Below are positions 34,071 through 45,769 of a stretch of 64,000 nt of DNA, piece by piece. Within the stretch, counting starts at the first letter, position 1. Every line of letters begins with the position of its first letter. The notes under the pieces are model-generated. The model saw only the letters and a program-made list of their open reading frames with translations. It ran no database searches and was not told the DNA's origin. The stretch is taken from the NCBI RefSeq assembly GCF_003573695.1, contig NC_039362.1, positions 3,322,929 to 3,386,928 on the forward strand, written 5' to 3'. The DNA is from Papaver somniferum (lineage: Eukaryota > Streptophyta > Magnoliopsida > Ranunculales > Papaveraceae). A program made the position numbers and the translations under genes.

Positions 34071-35939
34071 ACTATATGGTATTTTACTATATTTAGGGGT
34101 AGTTCTTCTTTTGTATAGGTACATTCAATGATTCAAATATTAAAAAAAAAAAACAATATCGCTTGCCTCGGTGCTCTCAATTACTGTAAAAGAACAGGAA
34201 ATGACATATTCTCTACGGCTCTCATTTTAAATTTAATTGTACTGTATTGGTTTGGTTTAATGAATCTTATCATAATTGTTTGGCTTTCTAAGACACTCTG
34301 CAACATCTTTAAGTCGCAAAGCTGATGTTTGCCATCAACAAGTTAAAAGGATGCCAACGTCTGTCCTTGAGCATGAGCAGCCAAAAGTCGCAAATGGACG
34401 GACAGAATGGTGAATGCATTACCAAACGTTATTCTTGCAAATATAGTTTGATTTTTCTCCAAATGCTTGTGTTATGAGCTTGCTACTATATTTTTCTCCA
34501 AATATAGTTTGATTCAGCGTCAACATTTTTGTGTTTTTTTTCCTATTCTACTAGAAATTGGTTTTTCTTGCACTAAAAACAACAAATTATGTTCCCAGAG
34601 CAAAGAATTATTGTTTTCAATGCAATAGAACAAACAAATCTTGTTTCCAATGCAAGAAATTATTGTTTTAGTGAACACTAACATGTATACGGGTATACAA
34701 GTTAACAAGACCCAAAAAATATATTGTGTACCAAAAATCAAAAGGTGGATTCCATGCTAAGTGAGCAAATATTTTTGTACTACGATACTTAAAACATGGT
34801 TGACAGAAGATGCAATTTCCAAGGAGGCGAAAATAGCATCCACAACCACACCGGTTAAGTTAAAATTTTAAGTATTTTGTATAGTCTATTCTAAAACATC
34901 TCAAATGTAAAATTTGAACCGATAGATAGCGGAATCGCCGCTATGTTATAGAGTTCTAAATCCCTAATGTACTACTTAACAAAGAAAGGTTAGCGTGGAT
35001 GTAAAATTTGTCAGGTAGTGTCTAACAGTTGCATTATGAAAATGTTAAGAAAAAACATAGCAGATTGTACCCCATTTCTGTGCTAAGAAATTGAACCACT
35101 CCAAGAATGTAAAAATGATTCTTAACAGTTTCACACTGTCTGAATTATAGCTGATATTTTCAGAATTGCATAGTCTCCCAAGAATGCTCATAACCAAGTG
35201 CGTTTACGTACGCTCTTGCTTGGCCAAGTCATAAACGGTGGTTTATCATCAAACTCTTCATTATCTTGCATCCAATTTCTTGGCATCATCGTTGACTTTT
35301 AGAATTTACACCTAAAGATAACTTGTCAAGACCAAATAACAGATAATTTCCCTTACACATCTTATATTGTTGTAACAATCATCCCTCCCAAAGTAGAATA
35401 GATGTATCATTTACTCGAATCTGCCGTCGTAACAAAAAGATATTATTATTATGTAGCATAATATTCGAGTAATAACACTAGAAATTGATACCCGCAAAAA
35501 TGAATAATGTGACTCGGATTAGTTCAATACCTAAAGCATATATGAATAACATACCCCGCGGTTAAATCGTTTCCCATTTAAATTGCGGGTATTCGTATCT
35601 CATTTTTAGATCCACAACTAGTATGATAACCCAGTCGCCAATGCTTCAATCATTTTGACATGTACTAAGCATCTTAAGATGGGTAAAATTCCTATCGCCG
35701 ATTGTACATTCATCTATCTAGCTAATTTTTAAGCATACACACATCACTACTGAATTTTCACCACTAACATTACATTATATAAATAGTTCTTCCAAAAATT
35801 CCGGTGTAACCCTACAAATTTCATTCAAATAGAAGATTTTCTTTACAAAGAATCCCAATATAGAACATTGATTACAAATTCAAATAGGTAAATGTATATA
35901 AATAGCTAGTGTAGTGTTTATAGGACGTGAGATTTGTTC
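34071..35939. other. AT-rich intergenic sequence, nothing recognised
   Basis: Only short open frames. No tRNA, conserved domain or tandem repeat seen. Confidence 0.5.
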
Positions 35940-36424
35940 ATCCAACCTAGAGCTGGCAAACGGGTGGGCCGGAACTGGCTTGTTACGGGTTACACGGGTT
36001 CGGGTTAACACGGGTCAAAACCCGCGGGTTGATATTCTTCACGGGTGGTCATTTCTTCAACCCGCACCCGTAACGGGTTAAACCTGCGGGTTCACGGGTT
36101 AACCCGTTTATGGTGAGTCAACTCGCCAGAAACCGATTTGACTGAGTTTCCTCAGTTTCCTGGTTTATTTTCGGTCACATTCAGGCCATCTAAAGCACTT
36201 TCCCTGCAACCTAACATTCATCTAACTCATTCACTGCACTCGCACATTCAAGATCAAGACATTACACACTGCTACATTACACACTGCTACAATCTCTACT
36301 TCAATATCAACAACAACAATTGCGGAAAGAGAAAGAAAAGAAGAACATCAGTACAACACCACCATATGAAAGAAACTAAAAAATGGAAAACAATGTCATA
36401 CACCATCACTAATTAAGGGGTCAA

Positions 36425-36560
36425 AACAAGCCAAGAATTTATTAAAAAGGTTCACGCTTCCTAACTGACTGTAAACGCTTCCTAGTGAATGACTCCTTAA
36501 CTGACTGTAAACGCTTCCTCTTCCTGGCAGAACGTCGAAGGTCTGTCCCACCTGACTGTA
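36425..36560 (-). repeat. Short repeats CTGACTGTAAACGCTTCCT inside the hAT element
   Basis: The word occurs at about 36463, 36503 and, partly, 36551. Read on the minus strand the region encodes a basic repeat (KRLQSV...). It may be the tail of a captured coding segment or a simple duplication. Confidence 0.45.
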
Positions 36561-36792
36561 AACGAAAGCAAGAAAGGGGGAATGATAATAAGTCAGCGAC
36601 AAGGAAACTTCCATTTTTAATAAGCATATACATGCCAAATAAATTCAGAACCAAATGTGGCACAAATGACACTAGCTGAAATTGCTCAACAAGTCCAAAA
36701 AAAAAAGAATATGTAAACAAAACTTACAATAAGATCGACACCGTCTTCTAAACCGGAATTCCATGGGACATCAGCTTTGATCACAACATAAG

Positions 36793-36938
36793 AAACTCGA
36801 GAACCAACAACAACAAGATGATTAGCTAACAGAAACTCGAGAACCAACAATAACAAGATGATTAGCTAACAGTAACTCGAGAACCAATTCATCATCAGTA
36901 ACTCGAGAACCAACAACAACAAGATGATTAGCTAACAG
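36793..36938 (-). repeat. 40-bp tandem repeat inside the hAT element
   Basis: Units AAACTCGAGAACCAACAACAAC... start at 36793, 36833, 36873 (shortened) and 36899. On the minus strand they repeat the peptide LLANHLVVVGSRV, so a coding segment was duplicated in tandem. Confidence 0.85.
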
Positions 36939-37090
36939 TTTGATTTCATTTATGAAAGACGGTATAAATTTATCACCTTGTTTAACGGACACAAGTTTCA
37001 ATCGCAGTTGAATTGAGTGATTACATGTGACTCGCACAAATCTTTCTTCAATATTCTTCCACAGCTCATGAGACGTAGCTGATCCAATAA
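36822..37090 (-). pseudogene. Copia-type gag (UBN2-like) fragment carried by the hAT element
   Basis: Minus-strand reading gives SATSHELWKNIEERF, IQLRLKLVSVKQGDKFI, SFINEIKLLANHLVVVG and DDELV. This follows the A..W..L...F...... QLR..L...K.G.....Y...IK..AD.L..IG..V.D.DLV pattern of copia-type gag (UBN2/retrotran_gag_2). A stop codon precedes FIGSATSHELW and the end is scrambled by the 40-bp repeats. It is a captured or previously inserted fragment, not an active gene. Confidence 0.65.
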
Positions 37091-38184
37091 ACTACCAATT
37101 AACGAATCAAAAATCATTGAGTTAATCCATAAAATAATACTTACATCTTCATTAATCCAGTAGAGTATTCTGGATTTTCAACCACAAATCGAATCCCAAC
37201 TACATACTGTGATTGTTGTAGGCTTATTGATAATACACTGACCACTGTCATTAACATCATAAATCTGCTGCACCTCATTGGATGCCTAAGAAATTCCATG
37301 AATTTTGTACAGATAATAAATCAAACCCATATTCAACATGTTGCTGGCAGATTACATCTAAACAATTTATTAACATATAAAACTGTAGATGCAAAGAATG
37401 TAGATCTATGAATCCAGTATTTTACATGCAAATGTTGATCAAATATCACGCACATATGAAAATACAATACGTTAGAATTGGAAAAACAGAAGTAAATCTT
37501 ACCTTGAAAAGAAAGCAAATCTGATACAATACAGTTTAAGGCAATCAAAATCGAACTCATATTCAAAATCAATTTCAGATTCAAAATCAAGGCAATCAAA
37601 ATCTATTCAAGAAGAATAATCTTTGAAAATTGAAATAGAACAGAGAGAGACTTACCAATTCTATATGATCAATAGCCAACAAATCCTTGTTTCAAGGGGC
37701 TTCTGTAAATATCGACCATTTAATGGCAAATAGCTTCTGTAAATATGATCAAAAACACGTCAAGAAAGTGAAGGGTATGAATTGCTTTGAAGATTACGTA
37801 TCCAAATTTGAAGATTCGGCTGCCGAAGAACGGAGGAGAAGAGAAGGAGCAGAAGAAGAAAAGAGAGAAGAAAAGAGAATGATATCTCTTCATTTAGGTT
37901 TAGGTTTATCCTTTTATACCTTTAACGTATGGATAAGATTAACCCTAGAATAATCTGACGGCAGGGATTAAATATAACTTATTAATTAGGTGTTGAAGAC
38001 GGGTTGACGGGTTTAACCCGCGGGTTTACGGGCCGGGACGGATAAACCCGTTTTCTCACAAGCCGCTATTTCTCCAACCCGCGCCCGGCTTGTTTAGGAC
38101 CAAGCCAAGCCGGGCTCGGGTTTTCACGGGCCGGGTACGGGTTAATCCGCGGGTTTCAGCTTGTTTGCCAGCTCTAATCCAACC

Positions 38185-39929
38185 TTCTAATATCCCTCAA
38201 TCTTACACTAGACGCAATTGTCGCTGAATTAAAATAGAAACTTTAAAATTATTGGAAGTCTCATAGAATAAGCATAATTGATGTGTAATTACAACTTTTA
38301 AAATATAAAACATTTGAATCTAAAACTACCCTCTTGATTGCTAGATGTTAGATGATATGGGGATGCAACTCCTTCCCATTTTTCTTGTCTTTTAATATGA
38401 GTCAAACTGGTACTCCTTTTCATTTTTCTGTAGTTTGATTGCCTGAATAGAAACATATATCATATATGTTTCTATTACACCCTGAAAAGAGTGTTAAGTT
38501 GTATAAGAGATTCTATTACACCCTAATTGAAATCATATATCCACGTTATATGATAATCTTGAAGACAATAACATAACGACGTACAATAACAAAATCTAGG
38601 TTGAAGCAGAAGAGACCATTGAAAGAATTTAAGGTTGAGGGGAAAGATAATCGTAGCCGAAGCAGGAAAGAGAACAGAAAAAACATGAGCTTAAGTTTAG
38701 AAAGAATCTCTGACTTTCTGCAAGCTTGCATATCATGAAGATGAATGAGAAACTGAAACAGAAATGGCAAAGGGAAAAGAAGTAACGCGATAACCTACAA
38801 CCATATCCTATCCGGGTACACCCAACCCATAAAACCTAACCTAACCAGAGTAGTTAACCTAACTGACTAGGGAGGGCAGGTTTGGTATGAATCGGAAGAT
38901 TCTGAACAACTTAAGGGACGAGTTACACTGAGTCCAACTCGCACATTGTTGTTGCAGAGTTCGACCGTGAGCACACCTTTTCAAGGAATAACGAATTTCC
39001 TTGACCTTCGCTCATTCAAAATCTATGGACACCAAGTATTAAGCAATTCTCACGCAAGCTGCCTGCAACAATATGCAAGCAATAATCATAATGATACCCG
39101 AATTATTTAAGAGTTTAATTAAGTCAGAAAAATTACAACGATTAGTTCTAAGGGGAGGATAAGAAAAATGGATTTTAACTAAAAAGATCACACAAGTTGA
39201 TTTCATTTTTAAATTTATCCTTAGAAATGTAGTGGAATTCCAAACTATTTGGCTTTAAAATCCACCATAGACTTTCTCATCTAGTTAAGGTATTGTTGGT
39301 GTTGATGATTTATCGAAAAAAAAGGTAGTCTTGAATATTGTGCAGTCATGGCTCATCATGACAAGGTTTTTCATGCAGGTGGACTAGTTGGGAATTCAAT
39401 ACCACATAATCATTATCCCCTGGCTCCGGAATATTCAAACTCCAAGAGAACCATTTTTTTCCTATTAATGGCAGCCATGAGAGTCTAGTGGGAATACGAA
39501 AAATGACTATGGAATGATGCTGCTTAATGTAGAAATGCATGGCTAACTGAAAAAGAAAAACCCTTACGAATTTATCTAAATGTTTTATCTGATGAGTGAA
39601 TACTCAGAATAGGTTACATATAGGCTTCTCTTAAATATAGTCCATGTTTTTATTAACCATAGCTCATATTATTGATTGCCCGTAATTTATTAATCATAGC
39701 CCTGATCATAACCCACAATATATCTATCGAGTCAACTGTGATTCATAACTAAGTAAGCTAGTTGAGTTTGAGACCTAACTGATTTGGCTCATTAGCCAGG
39801 GCTAACTGAAAAACAAAAAACTTTACAAATTTATCTAAATTTTTTATCTGATGAGTGAATATGAAAAATGGGTTAGATATATAGATCCTATTTATAGCTT
39901 TAACATTAGCACCGCACTGCATTGAATTT
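38185..39929. other. Intergenic, no gene recognised; one local duplication
   Basis: GGCTAACTGAAAA...TATCTAAAT.TTTTATCTGATGAGTGAATA occurs at 39541 and again at 39800 (about 90 bp each, 259 bp apart). No other feature. Confidence 0.5.
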
Positions 39930-39934
39930 GAAGT
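39930..39934 (+). repeat. Target site duplication of Element 3 (GAAGT), left
   Basis: GAAGT precedes the 5' LTR and recurs at 45262-45266. Confidence 0.85.
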
Positions 39935-40224
39935 TGATGCAGGGCATACTACAATTTCAGAAGATTCCGCTTAGAGGTTTGGCTTCCATGGTTTCCTAAT
40001 TTCAGTCTTTCTTATTTTTAGGATTCTTTTAGATTTCCTTTTAGTTTTCTGTTTCCTAGTTTAGTTATTCTTCAAGCCTATATAAAGGCTAGATTAAGTC
40101 TTGTAAGAGCTATCTATTACTCAATCAAATTATTAAACACAAAACTTATCTTTCTCTTCTTGCTTGAATTCTCTTCTTGCTTATAGCAATCTAGTATTGC
40201 TTTCTTTTACCTTGTTCCACATTA
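39935..40224 (+). repeat. Element 3 5' LTR
   Basis: 290 bp, TGATGCAGGGC...CCACATTA. TATATAAA at 40079-40086. Confidence 0.88.
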
Positions 40225-40226
40225 GT

Positions 40227-40234
40227 TGGTATCA
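40227..40234 (+). other. Primer-binding site of Element 3
   Basis: TGGTATCA, the first eight bases of the site complementary to initiator tRNA-Met; following bases diverge from the usual GAGC. Confidence 0.6.
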
Positions 40235-40325
40235 CCCGCTTAGTTTTAGGTTTTTCATCCTATCACTTGATCCTTTACTTCGCTTCCGCAACACCTTTTC
40301 TTTCCTTTTAAGTACACAAAAAAAA

Positions 40326-41963
40326 ATGACTGCTCAACCAGTTACTCTAGCAGCAATCGAAGCTCTCATCAAATCTCATACCGAGATTTTGGCAAAACAC
40401 ATTACTGAAACTCTTGAGGAGTCCATGGAGGAAAAATTAGGGTTAAGAGATAACAAGCTTAAAGCTATGCAGAATCAGCTTTTCAAGGTTGCAAAACACA
40501 TAAATATAGATTTGGATATGCCTGAGCTTGTAGACTTAGAAGACAAAACTAAAAACAATACACTTCAGTTTTTACAGAATGAAGAAGTACCTAAAGATGT
40601 ATTGCGTACTTTAAACATTAAGACACCGTATGAAGGGTTCATAGGTCATTCAAAGAAGAAGCTAGTTTCTCTTACACTCGACAGTGATGATGAAGATGAA
40701 CGTGAGAACGATCTAGAGAAGAATTGGATTGAAGAACGACGTTTAAAAACTGGTCACAACCCTTACAGTTCTTTACCCGAATATAAGCTAAAAGATGATA
40801 TTCCCAACTTCTCTGGAAATTTTCGTATTGAAGAACTAACTGATTGGTTCTTTGAGGTAGAATCTTTTTTTGAATTTATGGAAGTCCCTGAAGATTCTAA
40901 AGTCAAACTTGTGACTTACAAGCTCAAAGGCGGAGCTGCAGCCTGGTGGGATAAGATCTGTGATGATCGTAGAAACGCTAACAAACCGAAAATACGTACT
41001 TGGACACGTATGAAAACTTTGATCAGGGATAAGTTCTTACTTAGAGACTTTATGCAGCAACTTTTCATCAAATTGCAGAACATTCAGCAGGGGGCATGCA
41101 CTGTTAAAGAATATGTGTCCGATTTTTATAATTTGGTGGCACGAAATCAACTCAAAGAATCTGAAGAACAGTTAGTTGCAAGATTCATTGAGGGGATGAA
41201 TAGATTAATACAAAATGGTATGACTCATTCAGTTTTTACTATGGTCGAAACGGTGCAGCAAGTTATTAAGATAGAAAATCGCTTTCTTCGTTCTTCTAGG
41301 ACTTATCCATCCAGACAAGGGCGTTATCAAAATAATTCCAGGGGTACCAATTCATCTCAAAACTTTTCTCCAGATACTGTTTTGATTATTCCCAGGCCTC
41401 CTTATGATGATGTTAGCCATTCACATCGAAAACCTAGCCATATTGTGCCTTATACTCCACCTCTGGCTACACCTATCTTAGCCAATCCAGTTGATCTTCA
41501 GCCGGGTCAGCAGTCTCACTCTCTACAACCAACTCCTCCTACTACAGGGAATCGGTTTCATAACAGGCAACAACAATTTCCACCGCAACATAGAACTACT
41601 AATACTTATGCAAAATTTCGTGGAGATAAGTGCAATAAATGCCAGCAATCGGGGCACACGTCTAGTGATTGTCGGAAATTCAATGCTTTGATTGGTGAAC
41701 CTCAGTTCATTAATGAAGTCACTGGTGCGCTTAATGAGTTCGAAGATGAAGACTCACCTGGTGATGACGATGAGTTTGTTGGGATGATTCGTCCATTATT
41801 TCTTACTCAGCAATGCAAGTCTCAGAGACACAGTATCTTTAAATCCAGATGTTATATTGGGGGTAAAATCTGCAAGATGATAATTGATAGTGGCAGTGTG
41901 GATAATTATATTGTTGATCACGTAGTTAAGAAGCTTGAACTACCAGTAACTTCTCATCCATAA
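40326..41963 (+). CDS. Element 3 gag and start of protease
   Basis: The ATG at 40326 is chosen because the in-frame ATG at 40164 lies inside the LTR. N-terminal acidic region; capsid segment with WWDKICDD and the distal half ACTVKEYVSDFYNLVARNQL...ARFIEGMN (about 40930-41230). A zinc knuckle CNKCQQSGHTSSDC (C-x2-C-x4-H-x4-C) lies near 41632-41673. The protease active site is IIDSGSVDNYIV at about 41880-41915. The frame ends at TAA 41961-41963, with a further TAG at 41979. Related elements read through here into the rest of protease and RT, so these are lesions. Gag packages the RNA; the protease would cut the polyprotein. Confidence 0.85.
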   Translation: MTAQPVTLAAIEALIKSHTEILAKHITETLEESMEEKLGLRDNKLKAMQNQLFKVAKHINIDLDMPELVDLEDKTKNNTLQFLQNEEVPKDVLRTLNIKTPYEGFIGHSKKKLVSLTLDSDDEDERENDLEKNWIEERRLKTGHNPYSSLPEYKLKDDIPNFSGNFRIEELTDWFFEVESFFEFMEVPEDSKVKLVTYKLKGGAAAWWDKICDDRRNANKPKIRTWTRMKTLIRDKFLLRDFMQQLFIKLQNIQQGACTVKEYVSDFYNLVARNQLKESEEQLVARFIEGMNRLIQNGMTHSVFTMVETVQQVIKIENRFLRSSRTYPSRQGRYQNNSRGTNSSQNFSPDTVLIIPRPPYDDVSHSHRKPSHIVPYTPPLATPILANPVDLQPGQQSHSLQPTPPTTGNRFHNRQQQFPPQHRTTNTYAKFRGDKCNKCQQSGHTSSDCRKFNALIGEPQFINEVTGALNEFEDEDSPGDDDEFVGMIRPLFLTQQCKSQRHSIFKSRCYIGGKICKMIIDSGSVDNYIVDHVVKKLELPVTSHP

Positions 41964-42059
41964 CCTTACACTGTAGGATAGGTTAATGCCTCTAGCACAC
42001 AGAAGATTACTCTTCAGTGTTATGTGTCATTCTCTTTTGAGGGTTATGAAGACACAGTT

Positions 42060-43700
42060 CTATGTGATGTCATTAATATGACGGCAACCCATCTTCTTCT
42101 TGGCAGACCTTGGCAATACGATCTTCACGCGGTTCACAATGGATTCGAGAATACTTACTTTTCTTCATAATGGGAAAACCAAGGTTCTTCGTCCATCCAA
42201 TTCCACTTCAAACTCTTGTGCGCAGACTGATGCTGTCGTAGCCACTGTTATTCGTTCTTTGCACCCACAACATTCTTTACATTCCCATGAAGATTATAAT
42301 CCTATGATTGAGTTGCCTGCAAAGGTGAAGCCCTTATTATTTCAATATAATGTTTTATTTCCAGATGAACTACCAACTGCATTACCTCCTTTACGGAATA
42401 TTCAACACTGCATCGATTTTATTCCTGGAGCCTCTTTACCAAACCAAGCACACTATCGCTTGAGTCCTGATGAGCATGAGATATTACAGGGACAGGTAAA
42501 TGATTTGCTTACAAAGGGTTTGATACGACCTAGCAACAGTTCTTGTGCCAGTCATGGCTTCTTGGTTAGTAAAAAAGACAATGGATGGAGGATGTGTATC
42601 GATTGCAGGGCATTCAATCGCATCACCATTCCTTATAAATTTTCGATCCCGCGTATTGATGATATGATTGATTTACTGTCGGGCTCTATTATTTTTACTA
42701 AGTTGGATTTACGCAGTGGTTACCACCAAATACGCATTCGAGGTGGAGATGAGTGGAAAACAGCATTCAATACACGTGAAGGTTTATATGAATGGCTGGT
42801 CATGCCATTTGGGTTATCTAATGCACCTAGTACTTTTATGCGACTAATGAATCAGGTTCTCCAACCCTTTCTCAGTAAATTTGTTATTGTCTATTTTGAT
42901 GACATACTAATTTTTAGTCGCAGTGAGCCAGAACACCTCCAACATCTTTCACAAGTGTTTCAAGTTCTTGCTGACAACTCTTTATATGTTAATTTGAAGA
43001 AGTGTACCTTCATGGCTTCTTCAGTAACATTTTTGGGATATGTGATTTCTACTGATGGTATTCATGTCTATCCTTCTAAAGTTCAAGCAATTGAAGATTG
43101 GCCAGTTCATACTTCTATTCGTGATGTTCGTAGTTTTCATGGTTTGGCTTCTTTCTATCGAAGATTTATGAAGAACTTTAGCCTATTTCTGCACCTTTGA
43201 CTGACTGTCTCAAGAAGGAGAAGTTTGAGTGGACGGAAGCAATGGATAAAAGCTTTATTCTTCTTAAAGAAAAGCTTTGTACGGCACCAATTCTTGCACT
43301 TCCGAATTTCAACAAGCCTTTTGAAATAGATTGTGATGCATCTGTTGTTGGTATTGGTGCAGTATTATCACAGGAGGGTCATCCAATTGCATATTACAGT
43401 GAGAAGAATTCAGATGCACAAAAGAAATGGTCTACATATGAATTAGAGTTATTGGCTCTTGTTCAATCTCTTAAGCAGTGGCATACTTATCTTATACATA
43501 GGGAATTTGTTGTCAACACTGACAACCATGCTTTGAAGTTTTTGAATACTTCTGCTAAAGTTAACAGAATGCATGATCGATGGCTTTCCACAATCAACAA
43601 ATACACTTTCTCCGTGAGACATAAAAGTGGCAAATTGAATCAAGTTGTTGATGCCTTAAGTAGAAGAAGTCATCTATTAACAACAATTCGTAATGAGAGT
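42060..43700 (+). pseudogene. Element 3 reverse transcriptase and RNase H
   Basis: The end of protease ([18 protein letters not shown]) is read up to about 42150, then a 1-2 base shift near 42155 leads to the frame with RT. RT motifs: [48 protein letters not shown] and the catalytic YFDDILIFS (about 42889-42915). A single-base loss near 43185 separates RT from RNase H (FEIDCDASVVGIGAVLSQ ... TDNHALKFLN). All catalytic Asp residues are present. RT copies element RNA into DNA and RNase H removes the RNA; the two frameshifts prevent a full product. Confidence 0.9.
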
Positions 43701-43829
43701 TATGCATTTGACTATATCAAAGACATTTATCCAGAAGATGAAGATTTTAGCAAACTATGGGATCAATGCAGTTCTCAAACTCATGGGGTTGATGATTTTC
43801 TTATACAAGAAGGTTTTCTTTTTAAAGGG

Positions 43830-45006
43830 AATCGATTATGTATTCCTCAAGGGTCTTTACGTTTACATCTTATGCGAGAATTACATGGCAGTGGTCTTGG
43901 TGGTCATTTTGGGAGAGATAAAACCATTGCCCTGATTGAAGAAAGATATTTCTGGCCATCTTTGAAACGTGATGTACAAAAGTTCGTACAAAAATGCATG
44001 GTCTGTCAGAGAGCAAAGGGTACAATTCAAAATACCGGGTTGTATACTCCTTTACCAGTTCCTGATGCACCTTGGGTTGATATAAGTATGGATTTTATAC
44101 TTGGTTTACCTCGTACTGCTAGAGGTAATGATTCTGTTATGGTCGTAGTTGATCGTTACTCTAAAATGGCTCACTTCGTAGCTTGTAAGAAATCAACTGA
44201 CGCTTCTAATGTTGCTTCTTTGTTCTTTAAAGAAGTAGTAAGATTGCATGGGGTTCCAAAGTCTATCACTTCTGACAGAGATACAAAAATTTTGAGTTAT
44301 TTCTGGAAAAGTTTATGGATGCGCTTAGGCATAGTTTTACAATTCAGCACAACTTCACATCCGCAAACTGATGGACAGACTGAGGTTGTTAATAGATCAC
44401 TTGGGAATTTGATTAGAGCTAAGTGCCTGGATAATAGTAAGAAGTGGGATGTGTTATTGCCACATATGGAATTCTCTTTCAAAACTTCTGTGAATCGTTC
44501 TACTGGGAAAACTCCATTTGAGATTATGTACTTTAAAGTACCTAATCATACTCTTGATTTGGTAGACCACACAGAGTACAAACACTGCAGCCGACTCTTT
44601 TGTAGACAAAGCAACTGAATTACATAATGAAGTAAAATCTAAACTGGAGAAGTCCAATTCTAAATATAAAGAGGATGCTGATAAACACAAGAGGTTTAAA
44701 ACCTTCAAGGAAGGGGAGCTCGTGATGATACATCTAAGAAAAGAGAGATTTCCAGTGGGTACTTATAACAAAACCAAGATGAAGAAATATGGTCCTTTCA
44801 AGGTTTTAAAGAAGATCAATGATAATGCTTATGTTATTGATCTACCAAATGATTGGAATATCTCCAACACATTTAATGTTCAAGAAATTTTTACGTTTCA
44901 TGGTGACAATGAACTTCTGGTTTGTTTGGACAACTCGAGGACGAGCTTTACTCTGGAAGGGGGGACTGATGCAGGGCATACTACAATTCCAGAAGATTCC
45001 GCTTAG
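43830..45006 (+). pseudogene. Element 3 integrase
   Basis: HHCC zinc-binding part: LHGSGLGGHFGRDKT ... CMVCQRAKG (43880-44030). Catalytic core: D in VDISMDFILGLP, D in SITSDRDTK, E in QTDGQTEVVNRSL, so the DDE triad is intact. A frameshift near 44570-44600 separates the C-terminal part, with [18 protein letters not shown], a GPF-type module ([20 protein letters not shown]) and [14 protein letters not shown]. The frame runs through the polypurine tract and ~40 bp into the 3' LTR, ending at 45006. No chromodomain seen. Confidence 0.88.
44953..44966 (+). other. Polypurine tract of Element 3
   Basis: CTGGAAGGGGGGAC directly before the 3' LTR; it is also coding (end of integrase). Confidence 0.85.
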
Positions 45007-45261
45007 AGGTTTGGCTTCCATGGTTTCCTAGTTTCGGTCTTTCTTATTTTTAGGATTCTTTTAGATTTCCTTTTAGTTTTCTGTTTCCTAGTTTAGTTAT
45101 TCTTCAAGCCTATATAAATGCTAGATTAAGTCTTGTAAGAGCTATCTATTACTCAATCAAATTATTAAACACAAAACTTATCTTTCTCTTCTTGCTTGAA
45201 TTCTCTTCTCTTCTTGCTTATAGCAATCTAGTATTGCTTTCTTTTACCTTGTTCCACGTTA
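44967..45261 (+). repeat. Element 3 3' LTR
   Basis: 295 bp, TGATGCAGGGC...CCACGTTA, followed by GAAGT. One extra CTCTT unit compared with the 5' LTR. Confidence 0.88.
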
Positions 45262-45266
45262 GAAGT

Positions 45267-45769
45267 TATTGAAGGCTACACAAGTGAAGTTGGCCTTGAG
45301 TTTGTATTCAAAAGTGTTATACTTTTTTTCTTAAATCTTGGTAGAGTCTATAAATCTTTGTATTTGTTGGAATCTAGTTAACTCTGGATATAGTCCGGTA
45401 AATTCGATCCATTCAATATAACAAACAAAAACTACATAACTATGAATCTTTTGAATACCGCCTGTGCACTTCTGAAGGGCCAATATTTAATTGTATTACC
45501 TTATTTTTATATTCGTGTTAGATAGTAAAGAGCTTGTACTTCTAAAGAACAAGTGTACAAATTAATTACAAGAACTCGATAAGAGTGCGATGTTATATAG
45601 TCAAGTAAGACCTACATAGTATACAAAAGAAAGAAAAAAAAAGTCGCAGTTTAATTTTCTCTTAATAATCACCCTTTTAATGTTGTCTAGTTCTTAATAA
45701 TCTCAAATTGAGGCGAACAGTCTTGGGAAGCACACCCAATTTTCCTCAAAGCATAGTTGGATCTGAAAA
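45267..45769. other. Intergenic, nothing recognised
   Basis: AT-rich. The first 60 bp form a short open stretch with 39905-39934 when Element 3 is removed, too short to call an exon. Confidence 0.4.

Larger units (their letters stand above)
35948..38176. mobile_element. Non-autonomous hAT-superfamily transposon
   Basis: Perfect 14-bp terminal inverted repeats TAGAGCTGGCAAAC (35948-35961 and, reversed, 38163-38176) are flanked by a perfect 8-bp duplication ATCCAACC (35940-35947 and 38177-38184). The 8-bp duplication and the RG-GCTGGCAAAC end are typical of hAT elements. Both subterminal regions (35960-36110, 37990-38160) are packed with ACGGGTT/AACCCG words, likely transposase-binding sites. 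No transposase or BED/dimerisation domain is present in 2229 bp. Confidence 0.92.
39935..45261 (+). mobile_element. Element 3: compact chromovirus-like Ty3/gypsy retrotransposon
   Basis: 5327 bp with short LTRs (39935-40224 and 44967-45261), an initiator-Met-like PBS at 40227, a single gag-pol region in the order gag, zinc knuckle, protease, RT, RNase H, integrase, and a polypurine tract before the 3' LTR. LTR ends are TG...TA rather than TG...CA. The LTRs differ at about five bases plus a 5-bp indel. Short LTRs, small size and RT/INT sequence suit the chromovirus group; no chromodomain was recognised. Confidence 0.92.

Noticed and set aside
37687..37953. 88-codon frame in the hAT element as a gene
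   Set aside because: Low-complexity Glu/Arg/Lys run in the middle, no domain, no transposase similarity; chance frame or gene scrap.
39905..45330. Exon split by Element 3
   Set aside because: The joined sequence is open for only ~25-30 codons with weak splice signals, which is expected by chance.
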